A DNA stretch of 64,000 nt, taken from Synchiropus splendidus (lineage: Eukaryota; Chordata; Actinopteri; Syngnathiformes; Callionymidae). A model generated the notes under the pieces. The model saw only the letters and a list, made by a program, of their open reading frames with translations. It did no database searches and had not been told where the DNA came from. Each line of letters starts with the position of its first letter. Position 1 is the stretch's first letter. The stretch covers positions 9,029,001 through 9,093,000 of the forward strand of contig NC_071335.1 of NCBI RefSeq assembly GCF_027744825.2. Direction: 5' to 3'. This document shows positions 37,082 through 50,600 of the stretch, one piece after another. A program made the translations under genes and the position numbers.

Positions 37082-40000
37082 CTTGTTTTTTATCTGTTGG
37101 CTTCTCTTGTGTGTTAAACACATGTGGTCAAGTGTTTTTTTCAGGACAGGCCAAATTAATCTAGGCAAAAATTAATCCAGTTTTGTATTTCCTTTGTCAA
37201 CCAAGGGTGTAGTAGACGCCACAATGTGAGGTAATGATGGACTGCTGTACCTGGCTTTGTTTATTCCCCGTCTCCAATCTGGGCTCCTCCTGGGAATGAA
37301 CTACAGACACCACAGCAGTGTGTCGGTCCTCTTTGTGAGGAAGGTGGGAGCCTGTGTCGGTGTTGTTTGAGGGATATAAATCTGTTTACTCAGGTTCCTT
37401 TCTGGAGAGAACACACATCCCACAATGTGAATACTTTTCTGTTTTTGTCTCAGTAATGTCACTTAAAAAGAGAGGAAACTGTGGATGTGAAAAGAGCAGA
37501 TAAATGCAGAAAAGAAGGGAGTCAAAAGATTATTTTCCTCCATGTAACGATGGAATCGGAAACCTGCAGGGAAAAGCGGGAACAGTGTTGGTTGCTGACT
37601 GAAAGTGTCGCTGTGAGACTGTGTGTGAGTGATACGTCTGATGCGTCCAACACCGGGTGAGTGGTGGAGGAAGGTGTCTACAACCAAAAGACTCCTCCAG
37701 CTAGTATGAACTCCACTGTTGTCCTCTACGGAACTTGCCCTAACACAAATACTACGACTGGCCTCCTTGCTTAACTTGTTTAAAACCCAAATGGACCTAA
37801 GATTAGGTTGGGGTGAAGGGTGCAGTGGATGAGAGATTATGGTTTTTGGTATCGACCAGGTTGAGGGTCTGTGTGTATCACACAGCTCTCATGTCATGCG
37901 GTACTTATTTACAAACTGCGCTGTTTAATTTCTTTAGCTGGAACAGATCGCCTGTGGGTTATCAGTTAAATTTTTTCATTTTTATTTTTTAAATAATTAT
38001 TTTTCATTCATTTGGAATTCACATTTTCAATGCAGTTTTTTCCACATGTGAGCTAAACAAATATATAATACAAAAGAAGAACATTGGGTACGTGGTGCGG
38101 CTTCATGACAAGGAGGAAAACACAATGGAGAAAATTGGGAATTAACTTGTTTAAAGACATTTTTGCACCGCTAAAGCTATTTTTATTGTATCAGAGTATT
38201 AGAGTAGTTTCATTCACTCATACCCATGGCAGATTTTAAGCGTCCACCATGGTGGAAGTGAGTGTTTCCATCTCGAAACAAAGATAATCCTCCACTCCTC
38301 TCTCTTCCTGGCAGACCTGTGGAAACTCTGGCTCCATCTCCCTCTGCCTCTGTTATTACATCCCAAGCACCAATAAAAGGCTCAGGCTGGTCATCCAGGC
38401 CAATGTGGACTTGCAGTTCATATTTCTTTCACCTGTGTGCTAAATGAGGGTGTATTCTTTTGTTCAGCTTTGCCGCTCTCTCACAACAACCAGCAGCAAC
38501 AACAACAACAACAATGCAGTGAGTAAGTCTGTGTCTGTGTGTGTGTGTGTGCGCGTGTGTGTCCAGGTTTGGGCCAAGAAATAACAAACCGCTGTGTTTC
38601 TTTATTTGTGCTGACCCAGGTTGTCTGTGGGTTAACTGCAATGATGGTTTTCTTTTGTAAGTGCATGTGTGTGTGCGTGAGGTGGGGGTCTCAGGCACAC
38701 TCCTGCGGAGAGATCGCACTGACCGCTGTGTTATTGCTCTTTAATTATCAATTACAGCAGCCCCCCATCATCCCCAGCAGAGTGGGGGGGTGGAGGCGTA
38801 TGTGGAGGTGATAATGAATACAGAGCTGCCATTAAGACTGTAACCAGGCTCTCGGTCTCCAGCTCTGGAGACAGCGAAGAGGAGGAGGGAAGCTGGCTGG
38901 TGTGCTAATGAAACAGACTGGCGCTGAAGACAAAAGAAACGCCACCAATCCTCCCACTCTTCACTCTCTCTGTCCTGCCTTGATCTCCTTGTCATCTTGT
39001 TGTATTCTCTCTTCTCTGTTTTCTCCCTCACTCTTCTTCCTACGCGTCAGACATGCAAAGACCATCACTATTATCATAACACACAAACATGCTCTAAAAC
39101 CGGACCACCAGGGTTTCACTAGTGATGTCTGTATTTATGAGGGGGTGCAGTGTTGGTAGGGGTCATCTTTGAAGGCCAGTCAATTTATTTGACTGTCCGC
39201 TACTTATTTCACAAAACAATTTTTCCGGAAAGTTTATCTTCTCTGGCTGTTTTCATTCCCATTGTCTTGATAAGAGCTGGTGAAATATCTGCATCTCTGA
39301 CTCACTTGGTTTATTCTGGTCAGCTATTATTGCTGACTCCAGTTGGAGTGAGAGACTAGCAGCAGTTACTTCTGTTATTTACTATTAATTGAAGGTGTGA
39401 ACTGACATTAACAAAGAACACTGGTACAAAGGTTCTGTGTCACATGACGGTCAATTGTGCTTGACTCACTCAAGAAGCTTGATATATTGAGTAATTCCAT
39501 GTCCATAGCGCTGATGCTTTCAGTGAGAATCTGCAAGGTAGATAGTCCATGAAAATGAACAAGCGCTACATGAGAAGGTCTCAATTGAAGCTCCAAATGG
39601 ATCTGCATTTTGGTAACTGCTGCATTCTGCCTTCCACCTGAACATCCAGAATATCCAACGTTGAAATGGTGACAGAGACAGATGGATGGATGGCTCGGAA
39701 GGATACATGCTTCAATGTGCACATTTCTGCAAGTGAAAAGTATTTAAGGTACAAGAAAGATTGCCAATGTTCACTGTGAGTCCTCTGCAATTCAGAGAGA
39801 ACGGCATGATAGAAACATAGTAGATAAAAAGTCACGATAACTACTGAATTTAATTACTCAAAGAAACTTGCTGACAAGTATCTTAAGTATCATCAGACAA
39901 GTACCATCACTCCAATGATATTGCACAGTATGAAGCAAAAATACTGTAAATATTGAATTGAAGAGTAACTGACGTTAAACCTGAATAATCTAAACATGGT

Positions 40001-41435
40001 TACAATGTGCTCCAAATAAGTAGGGTATTCAGGTTTAGCATCACTTCTAAGATAAGCATTTTCTATGTAAAAGAAAGAAGTGAAGTAGTGAGAGTGATTG
40101 TCCACTGTTTGTAATAATTTGATCTGTAATAATTAAAGTTGCCAGAGACAAAGCAAGCAGAAAATATACCCTGTCGTGATGAGAAGGACCAAAGCACATG
40201 ACGTGTAGATTTGGACGCACCGCCTGATGCAGGCAGTCAATAAATAACACTGCTTTCATACTCTGTCGAAAAGGAGATGTCACATGACATTGTGCAGAGC
40301 CTGCGTATAAACAGCCCGACTTATTTTGCTGACATGTAAATGCCGTCATGGCAGAGTGAAGAACGACGGGACACATTGTGAAAGGCCTTTGTCTTTGATC
40401 CCCGCGTGAATGACGTGAGCTGCTGCTCAGTGCAGTCACGTCCTATTTTCTGGGTATGAGATGAGATACAATAAACACAATAATGTTTTCAACATGATAA
40501 TGGCGAAAAATCTGATCTAATGCCTTATATAATGCAAAATGTCACAAAAATCTCTCTTCTGACTGAGGAGATCTTAAGGCCCCTGCTAAAGCTCGGAGCT
40601 GCATCAGGCTTACTGGTTTGGTAAACACTGAAAGTGGACCACGAATGCAACAGTTTTCGACAGTATTAAGGAGATGAAACGTCACCTTAACTCAGCGTTT
40701 TTCACGCCATTGTGCTGTGAGAGACTGTCAGGTGTGCGGTGGGAAATGTTACAGTTTCACCAACTTTGTGCGGCGATAGAGGTGGCTGATAGGATGACGT
40801 TAAATCATGAAGCATTAGAATGTGAGGAGATGACATTGATTCGGTCACACTCTTTCATTGCACTTTAGATCTATGCTGATGAGTTGATTCGGTCATCAGT
40901 CGCAGCAGAGCTCCTCTTCCCACAAAATACATGTGAGACCCTGTTGAAATTGAAACACACATTTTTGAACACTGACATTTTTCGCATTTTCACAAATTAA
41001 GAAAAAGGATTTTCTACTGGACTAAGCTCTTTGGCTGAGGTCCCAGATATTATTCTGCAACATGTATCCCTTCATATCGACTGCATATGGTACACTTACA
41101 AATGCTCTCTCACAGATCAGTGCTGCGTCAGTACAATACTTTCTCACCAAGGTGACAGGTGAGTTTTATTTATTTATTTTCATTAACACACCGTTTCGTT
41201 TTAGCTGATGTATCATCTTAAATGATTCCAGTGATTGACATCAGACACTTCAGCCACATGTTTGTCATTCTTTGTCTTTGTTGTTTAACAGAGGGTTTTG
41301 AGTGAGGCGGCCATTTATTTATTTTATTTTGATGTGAAGCTGCTCTCTTGATATGTGCGATTTGATCACAGAGGGGGAAAAAGCCACACCTCTTAAGGCC
41401 CAAAACATAAGTTTCAATAAACAGTCAAATTAACA
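36401..41435. other. Non-coding, no gene seen
   Basis: No exon is recognised. Simple repeats at 37051-37080 (GT) and a GT/GC-rich run near 38537-38562. A patch at 38580-38830 with TTTAATTATCAATTACAG may be a conserved element. Other open frames are short. Confidence 0.45.
37051..37080. repeat. (GT)15 microsatellite
   Basis: Uninterrupted GT dinucleotides. Confidence 0.98.
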
Positions 41436-41459
41436 AACACACACACACACACACACACA
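41436..41459. repeat. (CA)n microsatellite
   Basis: About 12 CA units. Confidence 0.95.
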
Positions 41460-42267
41460 TCAGGAGAAGAAAAACCTGTATTCATATATTGACTCTTTTG
41501 CAAGGAGATTTAGTTTACAAAGTGTCTGTTGACGCAGGGTGTTGCAGTTCAATGACACATTTCTTGTCACGAACAGCATAAGAATACCTCAATCTTCTTC
41601 ATGATGAAGTCTAGATTTTATATTTGAAGTAAAATACACCCAGAAACTCATCATTATCCCAATTCTCTTCAAGTTTCAAGCGATGCAAATACAGTCAGCA
41701 TTCCAGCATCAGCAGTCTTAAGATACAAACTTCTTTTGTTAACATGCGGATGTGATATTTTGGATCATGAGGCTGTAATATTTCTACATAAAGGAGAAAA
41801 TATTCTGTTTCAATCTGTTCTGTTTTTTTGCCAGCTGCCTCCATGAGGCCTAGCCGGACCAAAGAATGAGGCGGGGAGTAGACATGACAGCGAAGAAGGA
41901 GATCGGTCTTTGTCCTCCCGGCCATAGCAAGCTGTGAAGAGAGGGAAAGAGCAGTCTCACTCTCTTCCTCTGCTCACATGAATCCATCTCTTCCCTGCAC
42001 CGGCGGATGAGCTGTTTACATGTCCTGCACCAATCCAAGCTCTCGCGCATGTCTGCATCATCTTTCCCTCTCACCATCGCTCTCCACCTCCTGCTTCTGT
42101 TCTCCCCCACGTGGGCAGACAAAAACACCCCCCACCCTCCTTATCGGAGGTAAAAAAAACGGGATGCTCTTGCTTGCCAAAGTGCCTGTGGAAAGCCCGG
42201 CCACGGATTTTGCAAAGCTGCTGAGCAGTAATAGGCAGGCTGAGAAGGAGAAAAAACAAGGCCCAAT

Positions 42268-43251
42268 TTGATCCATGTGTCTTGTTTCAGGAAATTGCAT
42301 TTTAAAGGGCAGCTGGGTCTTTTACACCGGAGCATTGAGCGAGACCTTCACCTCTGCACTTGTTTGTTTGGGAATATCCTGTCTGTCTGTGTGTGTTATT
42401 ACGTTCCAGTTTGCAAAGATTACATCTCCAGACAATTCTCATACCAAGAGGGTGTCACCGATAAACAGTTCACCATCTGCAAATCCAGCCCCTCCAGCCC
42501 CTCCAGCCACGCAGTAACGCACAATAATGTTTTCACAGCCTCATTTTGTTTTGCAGTTTTTTTCTTTAACCATTATTCTGGGGAACACTGTTCTTGTTGT
42601 GCTTCCATGCCCATGAGGAACAGAGATACCAACAAGAGAATAGCAGATGAGCAAAAGCAGATTAGTGCACAGTTAATTGCAACGGAAACAATGATTTTTC
42701 ACACACCATTGTGTTGCCTTTTTTGCATTGCCCGTAAAGACATAATTCCCATAATAAGAGGTATTTGTAACGGTGCCTTTGTTGGCGTATCACACCAGCA
42801 TGAGCGCCAGGCTCGCTGGGATCTCACTATCCATCACTCGGTTCGATGCCAGACAGTCCTCAACACCACAGTCCCGCTCTCTGGCTCCAAGTTTGTGTGT
42901 GTCACACTGCGCCCGCTTGTTAGTCATCTCATTGTCACTGTAAACACCACTTTTGTGTCCACCCAAAAATGGTATTGTAGTTTATACTCACTCTGCATTG
43001 CTGTCTTTTCAAAAGCATGTTCTTCTCTGCATGTCATATGCGGCCGCTGTGTATATGACTTGAAAACCTGTTCCGTTAATCTATGCATTTCTGTTCTTCA
43101 TGGCCACATGTCCTTCTCTGACACCAACATCATCACTTGGATTTACCCCGCTCACTGTTGTAACAGGGTCCTCTTCTGCATTTGGTCTCCTTCAGAAATC
43201 AAAAGACGTTTATTTCAATCCCACATCAAAAATTCAACTCTTTCGACGTGA
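42268..43251 (+). other. 327-codon open reading frame of unknown nature
   Basis: This is by far the longest open frame in the window outside known exons and simple repeats. The translation is rich in Cys, Ser, Thr, His and Val, has no recognisable domain, no heptads, and a compositional drift typical of non-coding DNA. The frame contains a small CAGCCCCTC tandem at about 42486-42509. No promoter or splice context was identified. It could be chance, a lineage-specific gene, or conserved non-coding DNA that happens to avoid stops. I do not call it a gene. Confidence 0.2.
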
Positions 43252-45825
43252 TCAGAGGAATCAAAGCAAGATGACACATTCTTATAATTTCTGCACCTTA
43301 GGCGTTTCATAATGACTTCCATGTTGATTTCCAGAGTCCAGTGTGTAAATTGAATTGAAGATTGTTCGATACACGAAGAGCACAAATGCACAAAGGTTAC
43401 TAATACAACAGTGGCTTTAGTATGGAGCAAAATATAATTTAAAACATCATTATCAACTGTGCATCTCGAGGAGCCTTTCATCACGCTAGCTAGTATCGTG
43501 GCAAAACCAAGAGACGCCGATTTGAGGAGCAATTGAGATATTGCCTTCCTTCTTCAGGTCATATCTTTGTCCTCACTCTTGTCGTGAACACAATAAACTT
43601 CACAACTTTATTCATCGAAAAGGAGTTTGGTGTTTCTGTACATGGCCAAATAATGCATCCAGTAGCTCCAAGAGGCGGATGTACAGATTCTGACAAATGA
43701 AAACGATCAATGTGCTTCCACTGCTCTCACTCTGAGTAGACCAGGCCGCAGTGTTGTTTCTTTGCTTGTTTGTTCATTCGTTTTCACCGGCACATTGTGA
43801 GTCACAACATGGTCGTGGGAGAGTTCTGTCTTGAACTTTTGGTTTGTTTGTTGACTATTGCATTATTGCACAGTCCGCTGGCAATGACTGACAACAAAGA
43901 ATCATGTTCTTCAAGTTTCCTTTCAGTACAAGCAAACACAAAAAATGATGAACAATTTCACTACAGCATAAGGCTATTAGAATAATGCATCAGGTACATT
44001 ACAGACACCTAAGAACTGTCTGCTGAAGCAAGAGCACTGAAGTTACCTGAGCCAGTAGTCAGACAAACACTTCTGGGCATGTTTAGAGCCAGAAATGGAC
44101 TGCAACCGGATCATCTACAAAGTCTGTCTAAACTAATGATGAGGAGGAGCAGAGAAGAAGAGGGAACTGCTACAAACCATAATCTAGAACCGCACTGAGA
44201 CAAATGTACACAGCAATAGTAAGAGGTAAAATGTGAAACTCATTGACCAGGGAAATGACAAAACGCAACAACATGATGGTTTTCAAGGAAATGGATCTGG
44301 CACAAAAACTGCTAGACTATTCTGAAGAAGAGACATTTAGAACCTCACACTGACACAAGTTTACACAGGTTGAAAAATAGGGAAAGGAACAGAAACTGCA
44401 CCTTTTCAATCTCTCTATCATGTAAGAAATATTGACTGAATTGTATGCAACCCCAGCGATATAATACGTTGTACAAATATATAACTTGTCATGAAACACA
44501 TGTACAATGTATTAGAGGGGATTGAAATAAACATTAATTCAAACAATAAATCAAGACATTAAATCACCTCCTGAACACACATCTAAAGGCTTTTTCAGAC
44601 AACAAAGTACTCCACAATAACTTAAGTCGAGGTAACTGAAATTAGTAAAACTGTATATATACTTTTTTTATCCCATGTTTTTGTACAGTATTTCACATTG
44701 AAAATCCCAGGGGTGTCGAATGCGTTTGCATCCCAACCATATCTGACACTAGAATGCAGACAAAAACAAAACACAAAAAAACTACATGCATGCTATCTGA
44801 ATAAAAGTCCAAAGGCAAAAACCTCTGCCTTTTCAAAATATGTGAAATAACAGGCCGTGTTTGAAGAAGCAGGAGCAGAGCAGCATAGGGTGATAGGTGG
44901 GTCTGTAATCGACCAAAAGAAGACGATGAACAAGGCTGATCCTTCAATTCTCCTGCTTCCCCAAAGGAAATTAACTGGCAGATTCTGACTGACAGACAGC
45001 TGTTCCTCCCACTGTGGGGCTTTTTTCATAACCTGCGCCTCCCTGCGCACACACACTGCCTCACTACTCTGAGTGACTCCCTCCCAGGGGAATAAATCTG
45101 CAATCAACCAGCCTATAAATAGCCGTGGCACACTTCACTGCGGCTGAGCCCCCTGCCCTTCCCATGCAGTCGCCAACACTCGCTCTGCCGAGCGAAGCCT
45201 CTGCTGCCCGTGGTGTGCTCCTGCTGACACTTGAACATTTTTTGTGCTCCACCACATTAACAGAGGCTAATTAAAGTCATTTGTCCTTCACGTATTAGCA
45301 GGCAATTAGACGCCCCAACCTGGCTTCGCCATCAGAAACAGCTCACTTAAGTCTTCAGAGGAGGCTGCTGACGCCATGCAAGGCGAACGCTAGCTAGTGG
45401 CGAATATGCTCACTAGTCAGGAGGCTTAATGAGACGTGCTCGTGTAGCAGAAGCTGTCTGACCACATCCCTCACACAACTGGACACAAACTAAGTGAGTC
45501 CAAATGACACTTGTCCTCATCAACCTGAAATGTGAGTCAATGCAGGCTACAATGGTGAAGCTAAAAAGTCTGCTGATGCAACGACAATAAGGAAACAATA
45601 CACGGAAGTCGAAGGCTGAGAGTTCATTCTGATCTGAATATTTGGCTTCCTGCTACAAAGGATTAAACCGAACTGGCATGTATTGTTGACGTACAAGAAT
45701 ATAAGCACCTCACAAGTCTTTTTCGATGCACACAAAAGGCCTGTTGTTCTCAAATATTGTTCACATGTCTGCTAGAGTTTTTGTCTCCTTCCTGGGACAA
45801 ATCCCCGCAAACAGCAAAATGTATC
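43252..45825. other. Non-coding, no gene seen
   Basis: AT-rich with no gene signature. A GC-richer patch at 45120-45400, with TAATTA at 45268-45273 and CAATTAG at 45303-45309, resembles a conserved regulatory element. Confidence 0.4.
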
Positions 45826-45989
45826 TGGGCCGGATGTGGGCTGACTGTACTGTACTGTACTCCGTCAGGGATCCGGGCCACTTGCCATTTGAACATTGGG
45901 CCACACCCGGTACGAATCCAAAAAGGACTCCCAAAATCAAGTGAATACGTGTCCCAGATCTGGTACAGATCCGCTCCACATCCGGCCCA
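45826..45989. repeat. 164-bp element with 14-bp inverted ends (MITE-like)
   Basis: TGGGCCGGATGTGG at 45826-45839 is matched by CCACATCCGGCCCA at 45976-45989. The interior carries GTACTGTACTGTACT and a CCAGATCTGG palindrome. The arrangement fits a small non-autonomous DNA element or a repeat hairpin. The true ends may lie further out, since similarity outside the arms is partial. Confidence 0.65.
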
Positions 45990-48900
45990 CAAATATGACA
46001 GATACAGCCGACTGCGCAGCTCTGGTGCAGAGGTAATTAGAGCGTATGATTCCTGCCTATGCGGATATGACGACCTGCTATCTGGGCATCAACCCCACGT
46101 CTTTACGCAGGATAAATGCCACTCTTAACCGTGCACTTAACAGCACAATAACACTGAGCATTTCTGGACGCATCTTGAGATGTCCACCAGGATTATTGCC
46201 TGTGAGGATCATGTATATTTCTCCAACATGAGCCGTCTGCTGAGCAGTCATTGGCATCCAACTGGCCTAACAAATGCAGGCTGCACATTACGAGGTCAGG
46301 AACCATTCAGAAGTAACATTAGGGGATCCTGAGGCCTGATGTTGTGCCAATCGTCCTTCACCATTGACTCATGTCTCTGCATCATAACTGCAATATCCTT
46401 GCAGTTCCTGTGAATATGAAACAGTTTTCCACTATTGAATACAAGTCAACAGTAAACAATCTGACAGTGAAGGAGATGCGTTGCATAGCGTGAGACAAAC
46501 AGCTGTCACAGCCGACTAACCACAGCTGTGCATTTATGAATGTCTTTTGACTGTGGCCAGCCCAAGACATTTGCGGTGGGCAAAAAGAAGTGCTCTCTAG
46601 TACAGACTGAAGCAGATTTAAGAGTAATATTTGGGAGGGGAAAAGTGTTTATATTTCCTTCTCCATAATATAAAACATTTCACTTCATCTTTGACATGCC
46701 AGCAATCAGAGAGAAAAGCTTTTATAGCCAGTGGAAGATACCCTTAAGAGCTTTCACGCAGACGGCAAGTGAGTCACTTTGAGAATGGTGTCTTCAAATG
46801 GAGGAGCCGTACCGTGTGTGTGCCGCCCTCAGATTCTAGTGTTGTGTCCGGAATTGTCTGTTGAGCTGCTTATTTTGAAATCATTTGTGACAATGAGGTC
46901 CATTGTGCTGAAATGACGTGCAGGACTCTAGGGGAAGCCCCAAAAAGCATGTTGTCAAACGCCTCTATTAATTGTTTTGATAACGTTTTGGTCTGCAGTG
47001 ATCCAATGATGTATGTCACACATGTAATTACATACTTGATTCTTCTTTGTATTTCTGTATTTCCTGCCAGACGACGCCACACCAAGTCAGACTCCTCCAC
47101 CTTAACCTGTCTTGACCATCTTCTCTCGTCATAGCTTCTTCTGTGCAAGAATCCATCTTTATACGATGGCAAACTGATTTTCAAGACTGGATAGATATTC
47201 AGGAGACACGTTCATTTTAACATTAGATGTTACAGTACATTGAGGATTGAAATGCTTCCAAGTATCTTCCCAGGATGCTAGTTGGTGCTGTTGTGAGGCC
47301 AGGTCTGAAACCAGGATTCTGAAATTTCTTAACCATATAAGTCATCGGCTCTTTGTGCAGGTGCTTTTTGGGGACAGGTACATTCTTTGTGTGTGTGTGG
47401 ATGTGTGTGTCTGTGTGTGCGTGCTCGGTTGCCGCCGCCCCACCAGACCCCTGACCTTTCCATGTCCTGATAGGGTCCCCTGGGAGCAAGAGAGAAAGAG
47501 AGAGTGGGAGGGAGAGCGATTGGGGGGATAGTCTGCAGCAGGGGGAGGTGAAGTAGGAAGCCTTTGTTTTTTTCTCTCTCTCTCTCTCTCAACTGGAGGC
47601 CTTAATAACAGCATCGCTGAGCTTTGATGAAGCAAACAAGCTGTTTCTCTGACCCCAGAGAGGAAAGCGCAAGATTCATCTTAATGAGCTGCATCCCGTT
47701 AATGTTTTATGTCTCTTTGTCAAATCACATGGTGGACATCATGCAGGAACTGTGAACACACGCTGGCTTCTCTGCCAGGAAGCTCCAGATGTGCATGGCT
47801 GCGTTTACCGTCTCACTGAAACTGTGTGTTTATGGCAGATTTAATTGTGCGGGGCACAGGCGAGTGTAAACTGCACGCCCCACGCACAAGAAGTGCTGGC
47901 GTTACCAGGCGGCCTGATGTGTTAATGGAGAGGCCGCGAATCATGTCTCCTGCTCCCCCTCTGCTCCTCTCCCCGCCACTCTGCCACCATTTTCTCATCC
48001 ATCACCATCACCTCCTGCGCTGCTCTCCGGTCTTCTATCACACCACCCATCCAATTTAGCCGTAGTCTCTCTCCTTCATAAAGCGACACCATGTGCGCTT
48101 TTCTTTTTCGCTGCATCCACAGCCAAGTTGACACGTGTCAGCAGAGGGAGTTGAGTGACTGGTGCATCAGCCTAAATCATGTCTTTTGTGTAGCTCCACC
48201 CACTGTTCATCCTCACTTAATTCAGGCCTTATAAAATATGCTGCATTAGACTGATCACTTAATTTTGCAGCCCTTTAATACTAACTAGAAGAGACACAGC
48301 AGCGAACAACATCAGCTATGACTGATGATGGGTGGAGCAAACGGCATCCCCAGTTTCTCATGTCTCCATCATATAAGTGTGATGCACGAGGTAAGAAGAG
48401 GAGGAAGACAGCATCACCTAATTTGATTTATGAGGACCAGAGCAATATATGTTGACACAATATAGCAGCTGGTTTGAGAATCCGGTAGGCAATATTTGTG
48501 TGAATAACTTTTAGTTTTCAGCTCATTCACAGGAAGGGTGCGCTGTCTTCAGATACTGTACCGCAGCACCAGAGCAGAGATCACTAGTGAGCAGGTGGTC
48601 AGAATGTTGAGATGAGAATTTGAGATGCCATCCGAATTAATGAGACCTTCCACCAAACATTCAGCTGCTCAAAACCACATCTGCACATGCTATTAACCCC
48701 AGAGTGGACGCAAATATTTACAGCTTGCTGAAGCAAAATGAAAGTTATCGGCTTTGTTATTTTTGAGTGACGTGCCATTGCCACACCCACAGGTGGCCGA
48801 GACATGTGAAGAGCGAGTGTTCGGCGACACAAGCAGGAAGGCCCCTTAGAAATGTGGAGTCCTATTTATTTATTTTACTCTGCACAATCTAAACTGTTCA

Positions 48901-50428
48901 CTGTGTTTATGTGCCTGTGTGATGTTCGCAACTAGTGGATTCAGTGCAGTAGATCACATGCAGAGGTGAGACACCAAAACTGCAGTGCAGCCTTGCCATC
49001 TGTCTCTAAACCCGATGCTGCTGAACCCCTCTGCCTTTTTCTTTCTCACTCTCTATCTCACTCCTCCTTCTCAGGCAGTCACACACATATATAAACACAC
49101 ACACACACACATAAAGATACATTTCCAGCCCATCGATACACACATGTCACATGTGCTCCCCTGGCTCTCTTTGTCACTCATTAACCCTGTCACGTTTGTG
49201 GTATGAATTAAATGATTCCAGTGATGCATCCCCACGCAACCAGACCTGCCCCCCCCCCAACCAAAGCTTGAGGGACGGCCCCAGGCGCCGCTCTGTGCCC
49301 TCATTATTGCCAGCTAGGTGGTGGAGAGCTTGCATCCCACTGCCTGTGTGAGAGTGAGCTCATGTCAAGGTCTGACATGGCAGAGATGTCTTCTCACTCA
49401 GGTGCTACAAAACTGAGGGCAGCAGCCGATGTTTTGTTATCGTCCTTCTTCACCACAGAAGTGAAGCACGGTCAGTATCTGGATCAAAAGACAGAAACCA
49501 TCTGCTTAGTAAGAAAATATTACAGAAGTTTCACACTTTTATGCCATTTTTATAGTCCACCGTGGAATATGTTCAACACACTAATATGTGTGTGAAAGCA
49601 TGTGTGCGGGCACTTGTGTGTACAGCAAGGCTGTATATGGATGTTCAGTGTGGACAACATAACGCTAACATACAGCTATTAGATAACTGATAAGACAGTA
49701 GTGTTTTGCCTGGCTCTGCGCTTGTGCCACACAGAGGACGCGTGAGCTGCACCCAGTGAAGCGGCCCAGAGCTGTTAACCTGCATGTCCCTGCATTATCT
49801 TCCATATCCATGTTGCCATGGACGACACAAGAGGACCAAGATAAAGCTGGAGGAGGGATTGCTCCTCCTCTCTCCACTTTGAGAAGAGAGTGGGTCCCCA
49901 CACAGGCTCCTACTAGAATACTTATATTTGAGGGACAAGCAGACCAGCAGTCCAAGCACGTGAAGCACCAGTCGGCAACAAATCGCTGAATGGCAAAGAG
50001 CCAAGGTTGAAATACATGAGTGAGAAGGAGACCGATAAGAGGGAGACTGTCAAATCATGACTGTATGTTCCTCTTCACCTTGACGACGAATTAACTAATG
50101 GCTCAAAGTCCTGCTAGTCTTACTATTGAAAACCTGAATCTTAACGCTCTAAATGTGTGTGCTGCAGTGTACAGCAGTGTGTGTTATGTACTTTATGTAG
50201 TGCTGTAATTTGCACAGAATGTTTTTGTGTTTTGAGGCAAAAATTGCTTCTGACCCAGGAGGTGAGCCGAGTTGCAGTGATCACGTGTTTTCTGAGTGTG
50301 TTAGTGGTTGAAGTGACACAATTTTGAGGGTTAAATAGTGAGATTAGGTAGGACAGGTAGAACTTTTCTTTGTAGTTGCAATGAGTCATTTGAGGAAACT
50401 GCAGATGAGTTCAGAAGGGATTGCACTC
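45990..50428. other. Non-coding, no gene seen
   Basis: No gene recognised. A (TC)n tract lies at about 47573-47590 and GT runs near 47390-47420. A patch at about 47640-48010 is less AT-rich, non-repetitive and contains several TTAATG/TTAATT motifs, suggesting conserved non-coding DNA. A CA run lies at about 49095-49110. Confidence 0.4.
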
Positions 50429-50600
50429 GCCTATGACAGAATTCCGAGTGAGGAAGCGTGGTATTGCACAAGGAAGTCAGGGAAGACGGTTGTGAAGAAC
50501 ACGTGTAAGGACAGTGAGACTGACAGATGAGTGGAGGTCTCCCCATGGATTATGACGTTTGCTGATGATATCATGATCTGCAGTGAGAGGAGAGAGAGGA
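50429..50600 (+). mobile_element. LINE reverse-transcriptase fragment with FADD motif
   Basis: The plus strand reads AYDRIPSEEAWYCTRKSG and, after degraded sequence with stops, SPWIMTFADDIMICSE. FADD is the reverse-transcriptase catalytic box. The normal spacer between these two blocks is much longer in such LINEs, so an internal deletion has joined them. Stops and frameshifts make it non-functional. It is probably the same LINE type as the tail at 32700-32932. Confidence 0.85.

Noticed and set aside
44690..44760. CAGGGGTGTCGAATG string like a hAT end
   Set aside because: Similarity stops after about 15 bases and no partner end exists.
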